44,259 nucleotides of DNA from Limnofasciculus baicalensis BBK-W-15 (lineage in GTDB: Bacteria > Cyanobacteriota > Cyanobacteriia > Cyanobacteriales > Coleofasciculaceae). The notes beneath the pieces are model-generated. The model did not search any database and was not told where the DNA came from. It saw only the letters and a program-made list of their open reading frames with translations. The DNA is taken from the NCBI RefSeq assembly GCF_024178385.1, contig NZ_JAMZMM010000007.1:1-44259 (forward strand), given 5' to 3'. Position 1 is the stretch's first letter, and the number at the start of each line of letters is the position of its first letter. Below, in pieces: positions 35,040 to 44,000 of the stretch. Made by a program: the position numbers and the translations under genes.

Positions 35040-36578
35040 CTAACAACCAACAACTAATTCTGATTCCCAATCTTGAGTTGTGTCTAATATTGTAACCAGA
35101 GATTGCTCCTCCTCCGTAAAGGGTTCAGCGGCTGCTTCCTGACTTGCTAAGAGATCTGCGGTAGCATCAGATACATCACCAGTGCGGGATAGAAGGCGAT
35201 CGCGCAATACGTCCATCGGTGCGGTGCAATAGAGGATGGACAGGGGAATCTGATGCGTCTGAGCTTGTGCGATCGCAGATTCGCGTAATCCCTGTTTGTC
35301 ATATTTGGCATCTAAGATCGCTGTAAATCCCTGATTAGCCAGTAAAATACCCAATTCTAATAACCTATTATAAGTCTTTTGGGTCATTTCAGCGGTATAA
35401 AGTGTATCTTCTCCTTTCTCTTCTAGGGGCATTCCGGCTAAGTGTTTCCGCACTGCGTCTGAACGGAGGTGAATTGCACCCAATTTTCGGGCTAATTTTC
35501 GGGCTACGGTACTTTTTCCTGCACCAGATAAGCCTGACATTAAAATTATCCTTCCTCGCTCTATTTTCGTGTAATTCCATGCCAACCGATAATAATTAGC
35601 GGCGGTTGTACTTGCTTCTTGTTTCGCCTCTGCTGATACTGCTGAATCGTCTAATAAAAATGATGTTACCTTAGCCCTTACATAAGCTTGCCGACTTAGG
35701 TATAATGGCAATACCTGCAATCCTGACCAATCGCCAGTTTGTTCTAGATAAGTATTCAAAAAAGCATTGCCCAAATCCTTCCTTCCCCGCGCCTCTAAAT
35801 CCATTACAGTAAAGGCGACATCGTACATGACATCCACAAACCGAAATGGTTCGTTAAATTCAATACAGTCAAATAGCTGAATTTTGTTATGCCACAGACA
35901 AATATTTCTCAGGTGTAAATCCCCGTGACATTCCCGAATGAAGTTATTGTCCCGACGCTGGGCTAGTAATTCTGCTTGTTCGGCAAAAAAGCGATCGCTA
36001 AATGCCTTAGTCTCCTCATACTGCTCTTGAGTTTGCGAACCACCAATATATTTGAGGGTGTGCTGATAATTATCTTTAATAAATTCGCGGATTTTGGCTA
36101 CTTCGCCAAAGCTTCTAATGTAATCGCTAGTTTTGCATTTACTATGGAAATGGGCAACAGTTTTACCCAATTCCTCCATCTGTACCTCTGTTAGCATTCC
36201 CTCTTCAAACATAGTACTTAAGAGGCTAGACTGAGGAAATTGGCACATTTTTACGGCATATTCTACAGCTTCACTAGTGCCACCGAGAATAAAGCGATTG
36301 CCCTCTTGAGTAATGGCTAAAACATCCAGATAAATTTCCGGGGCATTCGGCTGATTTAAGCGAATTTCTTCATGGCAAAAATGCTCCCTCTGTGCTATAG
36401 TAGAAAAATCTAAGAAACCAAAGTTAACTGGCTTCTTAATTTTATAGGCAAAATCTCCTGTCAGGAGTACATAAGAAATATGGGTTTGCAGCATCTGAAT
36501 CGGTTCCGTGACTGGGTGGGGATAAAACCCAGGTTCCATCATTTGCTCGATTAAGGGGGGAAGGGTTGTCTGGCTCAT
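35040..36578 (-). CDS. Phosphotransferase/AAA kinase fusion protein
   Basis: The 512-aa product has two kinase-like domains. Residues about 15-330 form an aminoglycoside-phosphotransferase-like fold with the Brenner motif CHGDLHLRN (HGDLH at 218-222) and IQLFDCIEFN, a metal-binding Asp. Residues about 340-512 form an AAA_33/zeta-toxin-type P-loop kinase with Walker A GLSGAGKST (349-357) and HLRSDAVRKHL. Substrate unknown. ATG 36578 lies inside the right end of a 204-bp repeated leader, so the first two or three residues come from the element. An 86-residue upstream extension of the frame is repeat-encoded and rejected. Confidence 0.88.
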   Translation of the reverse strand: MSQTTLPPLIEQMMEPGFYPHPVTEPIQMLQTHISYVLLTGDFAYKIKKPVNFGFLDFSTIAQREHFCHEEIRLNQPNAPEIYLDVLAITQEGNRFILGGTSEAVEYAVKMCQFPQSSLLSTMFEEGMLTEVQMEELGKTVAHFHSKCKTSDYIRSFGEVAKIREFIKDNYQHTLKYIGGSQTQEQYEETKAFSDRFFAEQAELLAQRRDNNFIRECHGDLHLRNICLWHNKIQLFDCIEFNEPFRFVDVMYDVAFTVMDLEARGRKDLGNAFLNTYLEQTGDWSGLQVLPLYLSRQAYVRAKVTSFLLDDSAVSAEAKQEASTTAANYYRLAWNYTKIERGRIILMSGLSGAGKSTVARKLARKLGAIHLRSDAVRKHLAGMPLEEKGEDTLYTAEMTQKTYNRLLELGILLANQGFTAILDAKYDKQGLRESAIAQAQTHQIPLSILYCTAPMDVLRDRLLSRTGDVSDATADLLASQEAAAEPFTEEEQSLVTILDTTQDWESELVVGC

Positions 36579-36776
36579 AAAAACATCTCCGTCGTTGGAA
36601 ACTCTGTGTCTACCCTGCGGGAAGCAAGCTATAGACCAGAGAGGAAAACGCGGCAGCGGTTTTAACCGCCTACCCCTTGCGGGGCGGAGGAGTATGGTTG
36701 CTCCTCCGTGGAGATATGGTTGTCTCCAATCTCTTTCGAGTAAAGTTAGCTTTGACCTGTTATCTGAGCTTGTTAG
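36573..36776 (-). promoter_or_regulatory. 204-bp structured leader element, copy L
   Basis: This is the reverse complement of 40808-41011 with one mismatch in 204 (SD reads CGGAGATG instead of CGGAGGTG). On the minus strand it ends in a Shine-Dalgarno sequence, seven bases and ATGAGC, the start of the kinase/phosphotransferase gene. It can form five consecutive hairpins, described under copy R. An antisense open frame inside it, identical in both copies, is not considered a gene. Confidence 0.85.
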
Positions 36777-36880
36777 GCTGAAAACACTGTAAAGCGTGAC
36801 CTTCCAATAGCACCATCTTGCGCCAATCGCACTCAATTGTAGCGGTTCTCAGTTGAGTGAGGTACAAAGAAAGTACAGAG

Positions 36881-36909
36881 AAACCCGGTTTCTTCAAGAA
36901 ACCGGGTTT
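36881..36909. repeat. Perfect hairpin AAACCCGGTTTCTT
   Basis: AAACCCGGTTTCTT and its exact complement are separated by one base; a common cyanobacterial dispersed hairpin. It lies 160 bp beyond the rplY stop on the minus strand and could end its transcript. Confidence 0.75.
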
Positions 36910-36948
36910 GTGGGAGTTTTTCGGGTATATTTTTAGATTTTGTTGGGG

Positions 36949-37016
36949 TGAAGCATTCTGGCGATAACTTTTGCAATAAATCCCAAGTTTTGAGAGCCGA
37001 ATGCTTCACCCTGCCT
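36949..37016. repeat. GGGTGAAGCATTC inverted repeat
   Basis: GGGTGAAGCATTC near 36951 and GAATGCTTCACCC near 37001, with GCGATAACTTTTG between. A second member is at about 38700-38768 (CATTCGGGCGATAACATTTG ... CGAATGCTTCGCCC). Confidence 0.7.
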
Positions 37017-37069
37017 TTACACTACCAATACAACCAAACTCGATCTAACTTTGTGCGATAAACCGTATA

Positions 37070-37369
37070 TTAACTCGCTACCGCAAAAAAGCTAAGATGG
37101 TACACATTAGTCCTCTTCCATGGATGAGTCTGTACTTCTCGCAGTAGGACTTTACCACTCCAAGACAACTCCGGAATCTCTAACTGAACTACGGTATCAT
37201 TAACCTTAGTGCTTTTCAGCAAAGTTTCTACCGTTTTAGCCTTCAACGTGAGAGTCTCCGATTCTGCACCCTTGTGACCGTAGAGAGTAGCTGGGATTAA
37301 ACCCGAACGACGTAAGGCTCTTGGTTTACTGCCTTCCGCTCTTTTCTGACATTCAACTGTAACTTCCAT
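37070..37369 (-). CDS. rplY: 50S ribosomal protein bL25 (short form)
   Basis: A 5S rRNA-binding ribosomal protein. The 99-aa product has the bL25 signature [31 protein letters not shown], and ends with [23 protein letters not shown], the conserved HP-K-V-H-DF-like strand. It is the short form without the C-terminal Ctc extension. It is monocistronic. It has been enclosed, with the signalling genes, between the two inverted copies of the leader element. Confidence 0.92.
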   Translation of the reverse strand: MEVTVECQKRAEGSKPRALRRSGLIPATLYGHKGAESETLTLKAKTVETLLKSTKVNDTVVQLEIPELSWSGKVLLREVQTHPWKRTNVYHLSFFAVAS

Positions 37370-37901
37370 CTGCGTACCTTTCCAAGCTTTTAAGTATTAG
37401 GAACTGCTTAATTTTAGGCGTTCACCACAACCCATCGTATCTTAAAAGAAGAGGTGGGAGGTAAGAGGTGAGGGGTTAGAGGTTAGATGTTAGAGGTGCG
37501 ATACGGAAGGTAAGCTTCTCATGGCGCGATTTTCTTGCCGTAACCCCTTGACAGGTTGATTTTTTTTTGTTAAATTAGGATAATGGAAATCTGTGCGCGT
37601 AAAAAAAACAGAAAATAAGCTCCCGTAATCCAGGCTGACAACCAAAGCAGCCCTTTCAGATTTTTGACACTTAATTAATCAACATAGCAGTTAGAGCTGA
37701 AGGTTGTTAGGGTTGATAGCAGGTTGGAATGGAAGTCCCCCTAAAGGCGGGGTAACTTCCGCTTAAGCCCCTTGTCTTAACACCCAAGGCGACTGCGATA
37801 TAATATTTGTGGATTATTGGTTGTTGTGAGTTGGAAGTTAGTTTTTAGTTATTGGTGACTACAAACAACAAACAACCAATAACAAACAACCAATAACACC
37901 G
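37370..37901. other. 532-bp gap with promoter and foldable RNA
   Basis: No protein gene is supported. From left to right: TTAGAGG heptamers (37463-37500); a promoter-like TTGACA (37548-37553) with 17-bp spacer and TAAATT (37571-37576); a GGCTG/CAGCC hairpin (about 37634-37653) followed by a T-rich stretch, which could end a short RNA; and a second stem GGAAGTCCCC/GGGGTAACTTCC (about 37731-37760). Then CCTTG/CAAGG and heptamer tracts (37815-37898) reach the next gene. It is either a small RNA or a long 5' leader. Confidence 0.35.
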
Positions 37902-38609
37902 ATGAATATTCTCATAGTTGAAGACGAATCCGAAATCGTAAAACTCATCCAACTTACCTTAGAAAGAGAAGGATTTACCTGTCACTCCTGTCGGGATGGA
38001 TTTGCCGCATTACAAGCTTTCCAGCAACAACAACCTGATGTCATTATCCTGGATTTAATGTTACCAGGATTAGATGGATTAGAAGTCTGTGCCAGAATTC
38101 GCCAAAAACCTGGAGTCAAAGATCCTTATATTTTAATGTTGACTGCTAAAGGGGAAGAAATTGACCGAGTAATTGGTTTATCTACGGGTGCAGATGATTA
38201 TATGGTTAAACCATTTAGCCCAACAGAATTAGTTGCGAGAGTTAGGGCACTTTTGCGCCGGAGTTTGCGTCACGGGGGGCAGAGTTTAGTCTATCGTACC
38301 AAAAATTTTATATTAGATCCAGATCGACATGTAGCTAGTCGTTTGTTGTCGTCTGATGAATCAGAATCTCTAGATTTGACTACCTTGGAATTTAATTTAT
38401 TGTCAACATTTATTAGTCAACCAGGTAGAGTTTGGAATCGAACTCAACTGATTGATAAACTTTGGGGGAATGATTTTTTTGGTGATGAAAGGGTGGTGGA
38501 TACTCATATAGCGCGGTTGCGTAAGAAAATTGAAGATGATCCTGCTAATCCCATCTTTGTAAAAACGGTAATTGGTGTTGGTTATAAATTTGAAGATAGG
38601 GAAGGATGA
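37902..38609 (+). CDS. OmpR/PhoB-family response regulator
   Basis: The 235-aa product has a receiver domain (residues 1-118) with phospho-acceptor D51 (DVIILDLMLPG), acidic pocket ED at 7-8, Thr (MLTAKG) and Lys (MVKPF). A winged-helix DNA-binding domain follows (about 130-232; LDLTTLEFNLLSTFISQPGRVWNRTQLIDKLWG, VVDTHIARLRKKIEDD, TVIGVGYKFE). The sensor kinase gene follows 231 bp downstream on the same strand and is probably its partner. Its stimulus cannot be read. Confidence 0.94.
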   Translation: MNILIVEDESEIVKLIQLTLEREGFTCHSCRDGFAALQAFQQQQPDVIILDLMLPGLDGLEVCARIRQKPGVKDPYILMLTAKGEEIDRVIGLSTGADDYMVKPFSPTELVARVRALLRRSLRHGGQSLVYRTKNFILDPDRHVASRLLSSDESESLDLTTLEFNLLSTFISQPGRVWNRTQLIDKLWGNDFFGDERVVDTHIARLRKKIEDDPANPIFVKTVIGVGYKFEDREG

Positions 38610-38652
38610 AGGTTGAAACTAGATGGGCAAGATTCCTATTCTGTCTTTACTG

Positions 38653-38770
38653 TAGGGGTGTTCGATTAGCCTTCTCGTTCCCCGAAGGGGTTGCCGAAGG
38701 CTAGAGTAGCATTCGGGCGATAACATTTGACATAAACCCGTAATACTGATATCCGAATGCTTCGCCCTTC
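38653..38770. repeat. Compound palindromic repeat
   Basis: CTTCTCGTTCCCCGAAGGGG...GCCGAAGGC pairs internally, followed by CATTCGGGCGATAACATTTG and CGAATGCTTCGCCC. It is the same family as 36949-37016. It accounts for an apparent N-terminal extension of the following kinase frame. Confidence 0.65.
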
Positions 38771-38840
38771 CAGGTTTTTAAAACACGCCTTATCTAAAAG
38801 CTATTCCCCACTCCCCATTCCCCACTCCCCACAAAATCTA

Positions 38841-39962
38841 ATGCGTAAACCGAAATCTTTACCTTTAGCTTCGCGTCTTTTTCTCTCCCACTTATTAGTA
38901 ATGATAGTAGGAGTAGGATCTTTTGCTTTCATCACTAAGTTATCTTCACCGCGCCTTTTTGTTTTGCATTTGCAACAATTAGAAGGGCAAGGTGTCACCT
39001 TACGTTTTGCGCGGACTTATTTGATTCAAGGCTTTGAAACTGCTTGGAATCGTAGTAGTATTTGGGCGGTAATTGTGGGGGCGACGGCGGCAGGGGGACT
39101 TAGTTATTGGGTTTCGAGACGGATTGTCCAACCGTTGACGCAAATTGAGGAGGTTACTGGGAAGTTTGCAGCGGGAAATTTGCAGGAACGAATTCCACCG
39201 AGTGAGATTCCGGAAATTAATCAATTGGCGACTAGTTTCAACCGGATGGCTGTTAGTTTGGAGGATGTAGAATACCGTCGGCGAGAATTAGTTAGCGATT
39301 TGACTCATGAGTTGCGTACTCCGCTAACTGTTTTGCGGGGTTATTTGGAAGAGTTGGCAGATGGGCGGATTCAAGCGTCTTCAGAAATTTATCTGAGTTT
39401 GACGAAAGAAACTAAGCGTTTGCAGCGTTTAATTGGGGATTTGCAAGAACTTTCTAAGGCGGAAGCTGGCTATCTACCAATTAAGATTGGGCATGTTAAT
39501 TTGCGCCCTTTGTTGATGGCTCTGGTGCAAAGTTTTGCGGATCAGTTATTGGATGATGGTCCGGTTTTGGGGTTGGATTGTCCGGAAGAATTGCCTTTGG
39601 TTTTGGCTGATATCGATCGGGTTGAACAGGTACTGGTTAATCTTTTGGGTAATGCAATAACTTATACTAAGTCTGGTGCAATTACGGTTCGAGTTTGGAC
39701 GGAATATATAGGGATGAAAGCAGGTGTATCTCGGTTATGGATTGCTGTGAAAGATACGGGAATTGGGATTGCACCGTCAGATTTGGCTCATGTATTTGAG
39801 CGGTTTTGGCGGGCGGAAAAGTCTCGCAATCAACATACTGGGGGGACGGGGATTGGTTTGGCAATTTCTAAGCGGTTAGTGGAGTTACAAGGTGGGATAA
39901 TTGAGGTAGAAAGTGAGGTAGGTGTAGGGAGTAATTTTCGGTTTTATTTGCCTTTAGCTTAG
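38841..39962 (+). CDS. Membrane sensor histidine kinase
   Basis: The 373-aa BaeS-like kinase has a membrane helix at about residues 13-33, a short extracytoplasmic loop of about 40 residues, a second helix at about 72-90, HAMP (about 90-142), HisKA with H156 (SDLTHELRTPL), and HATPase motifs NLLGNAITYTKSG, DTGIGIAPSDL, FERFWRAEKSR and GGTGIGLAIS. ATG 38841 is chosen; an upstream in-frame ATG at 38757 lies within a palindromic repeat and adds 28 low-complexity residues. It is probably the partner of the response regulator upstream. Confidence 0.93.
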   Translation: MRKPKSLPLASRLFLSHLLVMIVGVGSFAFITKLSSPRLFVLHLQQLEGQGVTLRFARTYLIQGFETAWNRSSIWAVIVGATAAGGLSYWVSRRIVQPLTQIEEVTGKFAAGNLQERIPPSEIPEINQLATSFNRMAVSLEDVEYRRRELVSDLTHELRTPLTVLRGYLEELADGRIQASSEIYLSLTKETKRLQRLIGDLQELSKAEAGYLPIKIGHVNLRPLLMALVQSFADQLLDDGPVLGLDCPEELPLVLADIDRVEQVLVNLLGNAITYTKSGAITVRVWTEYIGMKAGVSRLWIAVKDTGIGIAPSDLAHVFERFWRAEKSRNQHTGGTGIGLAISKRLVELQGGIIEVESEVGVGSNFRFYLPLA

Positions 39963-40023
39963 GGAAGTAAGAATTTTTTCCCTACTCCCCCAATAACTTT
40001 TGTCCAATTACTCAGTAAAATAT

Positions 40024-40248
40024 ATGTCTGAGCCAAAAATTTCACAAGATGGATTTAGCTATACCTTTCGCTCTTACTTCGAGATGTCTAATGATACGGA
40101 TGAAATTATCTCGGAGTTTGGCTATAATTTTATAAGGGCGCATCTTCAGCTTCCAAAAAGTTCCAGTCAAATTGAGCGCTTCCCAGAGTTGCAGCAGTTA
40201 GTAGGGTGGGCAATCCTTACAGCTTTTCGCCTTATATTGGGGACGTAG
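40024..40248 (+). pseudogene. Short ORF truncated by a palindromic repeat
   Basis: The 74-aa frame begins MSEPKISQDGFSYTFRSYFEMSNDTDEIISEFGYNF, a style that recalls the start of a longer conserved cyanobacterial protein, though I cannot name it. From residue 60 the sequence is encoded by the GTAGGGTGGGCAATCC repeat (40201 onward, partner arm about 40241-40258). The original C-terminus therefore appears replaced. It could be an ordinary small gene with a repeat-derived tail. Confidence 0.4.
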
Positions 40249-40348
40249 CCCACCCCACATCCCACTCTTTTGACTTTTGACTTTTAACTTTTGCTATATT
40301 AGCATTAACCATTAGCGATTAGTCATTTAAAATACCAGAGGAAAAAAC

Positions 40349-40723
40349 ATGAAAATAATGGTAGTAGACGATGAGCCAGATGTTCAGATTTTATTTAAAC
40401 AAAGGTTTAGAAAAGAGATCAAATCCGGTAAAATACACATTGACTTTGCTCTCTCAGCTAAAGAAGCTCTGAAATACCTAAATAGTCAAGAATCCCATAA
40501 TTTTGTGCTAATTCTCTCTGATATTAATATGCCAGGGATGAGCGGGCTGCAACTATTGAAAATTATCAAACTAACGTTTCCTGATTTGAAAGTCTTTATC
40601 ATTACCGCCTATGGAGATGATAAAAGTCACCAATTAGCCCTAGAATACGGAGCCGATGACTACCTGCACAAACCCGTGGAGTTTGATAAGCTTAAGGAAA
40701 AAATATTGCAAGAATATAGTTGA
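40349..40723 (+). CDS. Single-domain response regulator (receiver only)
   Basis: The 124-aa CheY-like protein has VVDDEPD, phospho-acceptor D58 (LILSDINMPGMSG), Thr (FIITAYGD) and Lys (YLHKPVEF, about 109). It has no output domain. It resembles the N-terminal receiver of the hybrid kinase at 41023, sharing the FRK-x-I segment after the first helix and DINMP around the acceptor. It may therefore be a paralogue acting in the same phosphorelay. It lies 300 bp upstream of that gene with leader copy R between them. Confidence 0.92.
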   Translation: MKIMVVDDEPDVQILFKQRFRKEIKSGKIHIDFALSAKEALKYLNSQESHNFVLILSDINMPGMSGLQLLKIIKLTFPDLKVFIITAYGDDKSHQLALEYGADDYLHKPVEFDKLKEKILQEYS

Positions 40724-40807
40724 TGAGTCAGGAGTGCAGAATTTCCCTGGGGAACTTATGATATAACTACCCTATAAACAGGGCTGGGAAGCCCCTACCC
40801 TATCCCT

Positions 40808-41011
40808 CTAACAAGCTCAGATAACAGGTCAAAGCTAACTTTACTCGAAAGAGATTGGAGACAACCATATCTCCACGGAGGAGCAACCATACTCCTCCGC
40901 CCCGCAAGGGGTAGGCGGTTAAAACCGCTGCCGCGTTTTCCTCTCTGGTCTATAGCTTGCTTCCCGCAGGGTAGACACAGAGTTTCCAACGACGGAGGTG
41001 TTTTTATGAGC
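40808..41011 (+). promoter_or_regulatory. 204-bp structured leader element, copy R
   Basis: Five hairpins can form in order: H1 GGAGA/TCTCC (40857-40874); H2 CGGAGGAG/CTCCTCCG (40876-40899), with the same 8-nt loop CAACCATA as H1; H3 CCCC-GCAA-GGGG (40900-40911, GNRA loop); H4 GCGGT/ACCGC (40915-40928); H5 CTCTGGTCTA with TAGACACAGAG (40943-40982, one bulged A). The Shine-Dalgarno CGGAGG (40993-40998) precedes ATG 41006. The 3' arm of H2 (CCTCCG, 40894-40899) is exactly complementary to this SD, allowing an alternative fold. Confidence 0.85.
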
Positions 41012-41065
41012 GAGAATAAGCTATGCCAGCGACAATCCTGGTTGTGGATGATGAGCCAGACTTAG
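41006..41065 (+). CDS. Short upstream ORF overlapping the cyclase start
   Basis: ATG 41006, supplied by leader copy R with a good SD 7 nt upstream, opens a 19-codon frame ([19 protein letters not shown]) that ends at TAG 41063-41065. It overlaps the first 43 bases of the main gene in another frame. It may couple or reduce translation of that gene, or may simply be an accident of element placement. Confidence 0.45.
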   Translation: MSENKLCQRQSWLWMMSQT

Positions 41066-44000
41066 AAACCCTAATCCGCCAAAAATTTAGAAAAAGAATT
41101 CGGCAAAAGGAAATTCAGTTGATTTTTGCCAGGAATGGCGTTGAAGCCCTGGCGATTCTACATGCCCAAAGGGATATCGATATGGTATTAACGGATATCA
41201 ATATGCCCCAAATGGATGGGCTAACCTTACTCACTAAAGTCTCCGAACAATATCCTACCATTAAAACAGTAATTGTCTCCGGATATAGCGACTTGCCAAA
41301 TATAAGATCCGCAATGAATCGTGGCGCATTTGACTTCCTGACAAAACCCATCGACTTACAAGATTTAGAAATTACTGTCAACAAAACTATCGCTCAAGTA
41401 CAGCAAATCAAATCCGCTCTAAAAAAAGAACAATTAGCCCAGCAAGCCAAAGCAGAATCATTGCAAAAGCTTCAAGAAGAAATCGCTATCCGTCAGGAAG
41501 CCCAAGAAGCATTGCGAGAAAGCGAAAGACGAGTAACCAAATTCCTAGAAACATTGCCAGTCGGTATCTTTGTCATTGATGGTACAGGAAAACCCTACTA
41601 CACCAATCAAGCCGCCCAACAGTTATTAGGAAAAGAAATAGTCCCTAACGCCACCGTCGAACAATTACCAGAAATTTATCAAACCTATATTGTAGGAACA
41701 GAAGAATTATACCCTAGCGCTCGCCAACCCATCCTGCGAGCATTAAACGGAGAAAGCATCACCATAGATGATATCGAAATCCATCGCAATGACAAAATAA
41801 TTCCCCTCGAAATATGGGGTACACCAATCTTCAATGAAAAGGGTGAAATTGTCTATGCAATGGCAGCTTTTCAAGATATCACCCACCGGAAACAAGCCGA
41901 ACGCGATCGCATCCGTTTTACCGAACAATTAGAAGTCAAAAATACTGCATTACAACGCCTAGATCAACTCAAGGACGAATTTTTAGCCAACACATCCCAC
42001 GAATTGCGCACTCCCCTTAACGGTATTATTGGTATTGCCGAATCCCTCATTGATGGTGCAGCCGGAACCCTCTCAGATCCCCAAATTACCAACCTCTCTA
42101 TGGTAGTTTCTAGTGGCAAACGTCTGGCTAATCTTGTCAACGATATCCTAGATTTTGCTAAACTAAAAAACCAAGATATCGAACTGCAATCTAAATCAGT
42201 AGACTTCCGCCAAATAACCCAAATTGTCCTGACTCTTTGTCAACCATTAGTGATAGGTAAATCCCTAGAGTTAAAAAATCTAATTCCATCAGATTTGCCT
42301 CCTGTACATGGTGATGAGAATCGCCTTCAACAAATTATGTATAACTTGGTGGGGAATGCTATTAAATTTACTGAATCTGGATTAGTTACCGTATCGGCAA
42401 ACCTAACCCCCCCAACCCCCCTTCCCTGGCAGGGAAGGGGGGAGAAAAATCAGGGGGAGGAAAATCACTCCCCTCTCCGCACTGGGCTTCGCCCCGCTAC
42501 GCTAACGTGCCGCTTCGCTAACGCAGGAGAGGGGCTGGGGGAGAGGTTTTCCATCGAAATCACCGTCACCGATACAGGAATAGGTATCCCCCCCGACAAA
42601 TTTGACGATATCTTCAAATCTTTTGAACAAGTTGACGCATCTATATCTCGATCTTATGGCGGTACCGGATTAGGATTAAGTATTACTAAACAACTGATAG
42701 AATTACACGGCGGCACAATTCGCGTCGAGTCGGAAGTTGGTGTCGGCTCCCGCTTTATTTTTACCTTGCCAATTGCTACTAAACCGATTCAGGTATCCTT
42801 AGAAATCAGCAATCCAATCGCCAAAGTTCAGCCTCATGATAACTCCCTACTACTTTCACCCGCTCCTACCCCCCAATCCGATAATCAATTAACAATTTTA
42901 GTAGTAGACGACGAAGCGATTAATCGACAAGTTGTCACCAACCATCTATCCTTGCACAACTACGCAATCGTCCATGCTACCAATGGGATTGAAGCCTTAG
43001 CCATGATTGAGAAAGGTTTCAAACCAGATCTAATTCTACTAGATATCATGATGCCAAAAATGTCTGGGTATCAAGTTTGCCGTCTAATTCGGGAACAGTT
43101 TCCCGCCCATCAACTACCTATTATCATGTTAACGGCAAAAAATCAAGTTTCCGATTTGGTAATTGGATTAGAATCTGGGGCAAATGATTACCTACCCAAA
43201 CCAATTCTCAAAAACGAACTCCTCGCCCGGATTAAAACCCACATTAATCTATCGAAAATTAATATTGCATACAGTCGTTTTGTTCCCCAGGAATTTATTC
43301 GTTTTCTGGAAAGGGAGAGTATTATCGATGTCTGTCTAGGGGATCAAGTCCAGAAAAATATGTCAATTTTATTTGCTGATATTCGCAATTTTACTACCTT
43401 TTCTGAGGGAATGACTCCCAAAGAAAACTTTGACTTTATTAATGCCTACCTGAAACGAGTAGGACCAATTGTCCGCAAGTATAATGGCTTTATCGATAAA
43501 TACATTGGCGATGCAATTATGGCACTATTTCCCAGATCAGTAGACGACGGTTTCCAGGCTGCCATTGAAATGCAGAAACAAGTTTCTATTTATAATATCG
43601 AACGACAAGAATCTGGCTATCCGCCCCTTGCTATTGGGATTGGCTTACATTCAGGAAGTTTAATGTTGGGTACGATTGGTGAAGAAGAGCGGATGGAAAC
43701 CACAGTAATTTCTAATGCGGTTAACTTAGCCTCGCGACTGGAAGGATTAACCAAGATATACGGCGCTTCAATTCTCGTGAGTGAACATACTTTATTTAGT
43801 CTAGAGGAGGAATATAGTTGTAACTATCGATTTCTCGGTAGAGTACAAGTCAAAGGCAAAAAAGACTTAGTAGGTGTGTTTGAAGTATTCGATGCAGATC
43901 CGGATAATCTCAAAGAGTTAAAGAGTAAAACTAAGACAAAATTTGAATCTGCTATCATCCTTTACCATCAGGAAAACTTCGCTAGAGCCTATAAAATATT

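Noticed and set aside
36595-36792. Identical antisense frames (METLCLPCGKQ...) in both 204-bp copies
   Set aside because: They only reflect duplication of the element; the peptide follows hairpin arms and the frame diverges exactly at the element boundary.
36579-36836. 86-residue N-terminal extension of the kinase/phosphotransferase
   Set aside because: Encoded by the leader element and flank; family-like sequence begins only after ATG 36578.
38757-38840. 28-residue N-terminal extension of the sensor kinase
   Set aside because: Lies in a palindromic repeat and low-complexity CCCCACTCC sequence; ATG 38841 starts a normal signal-anchor.
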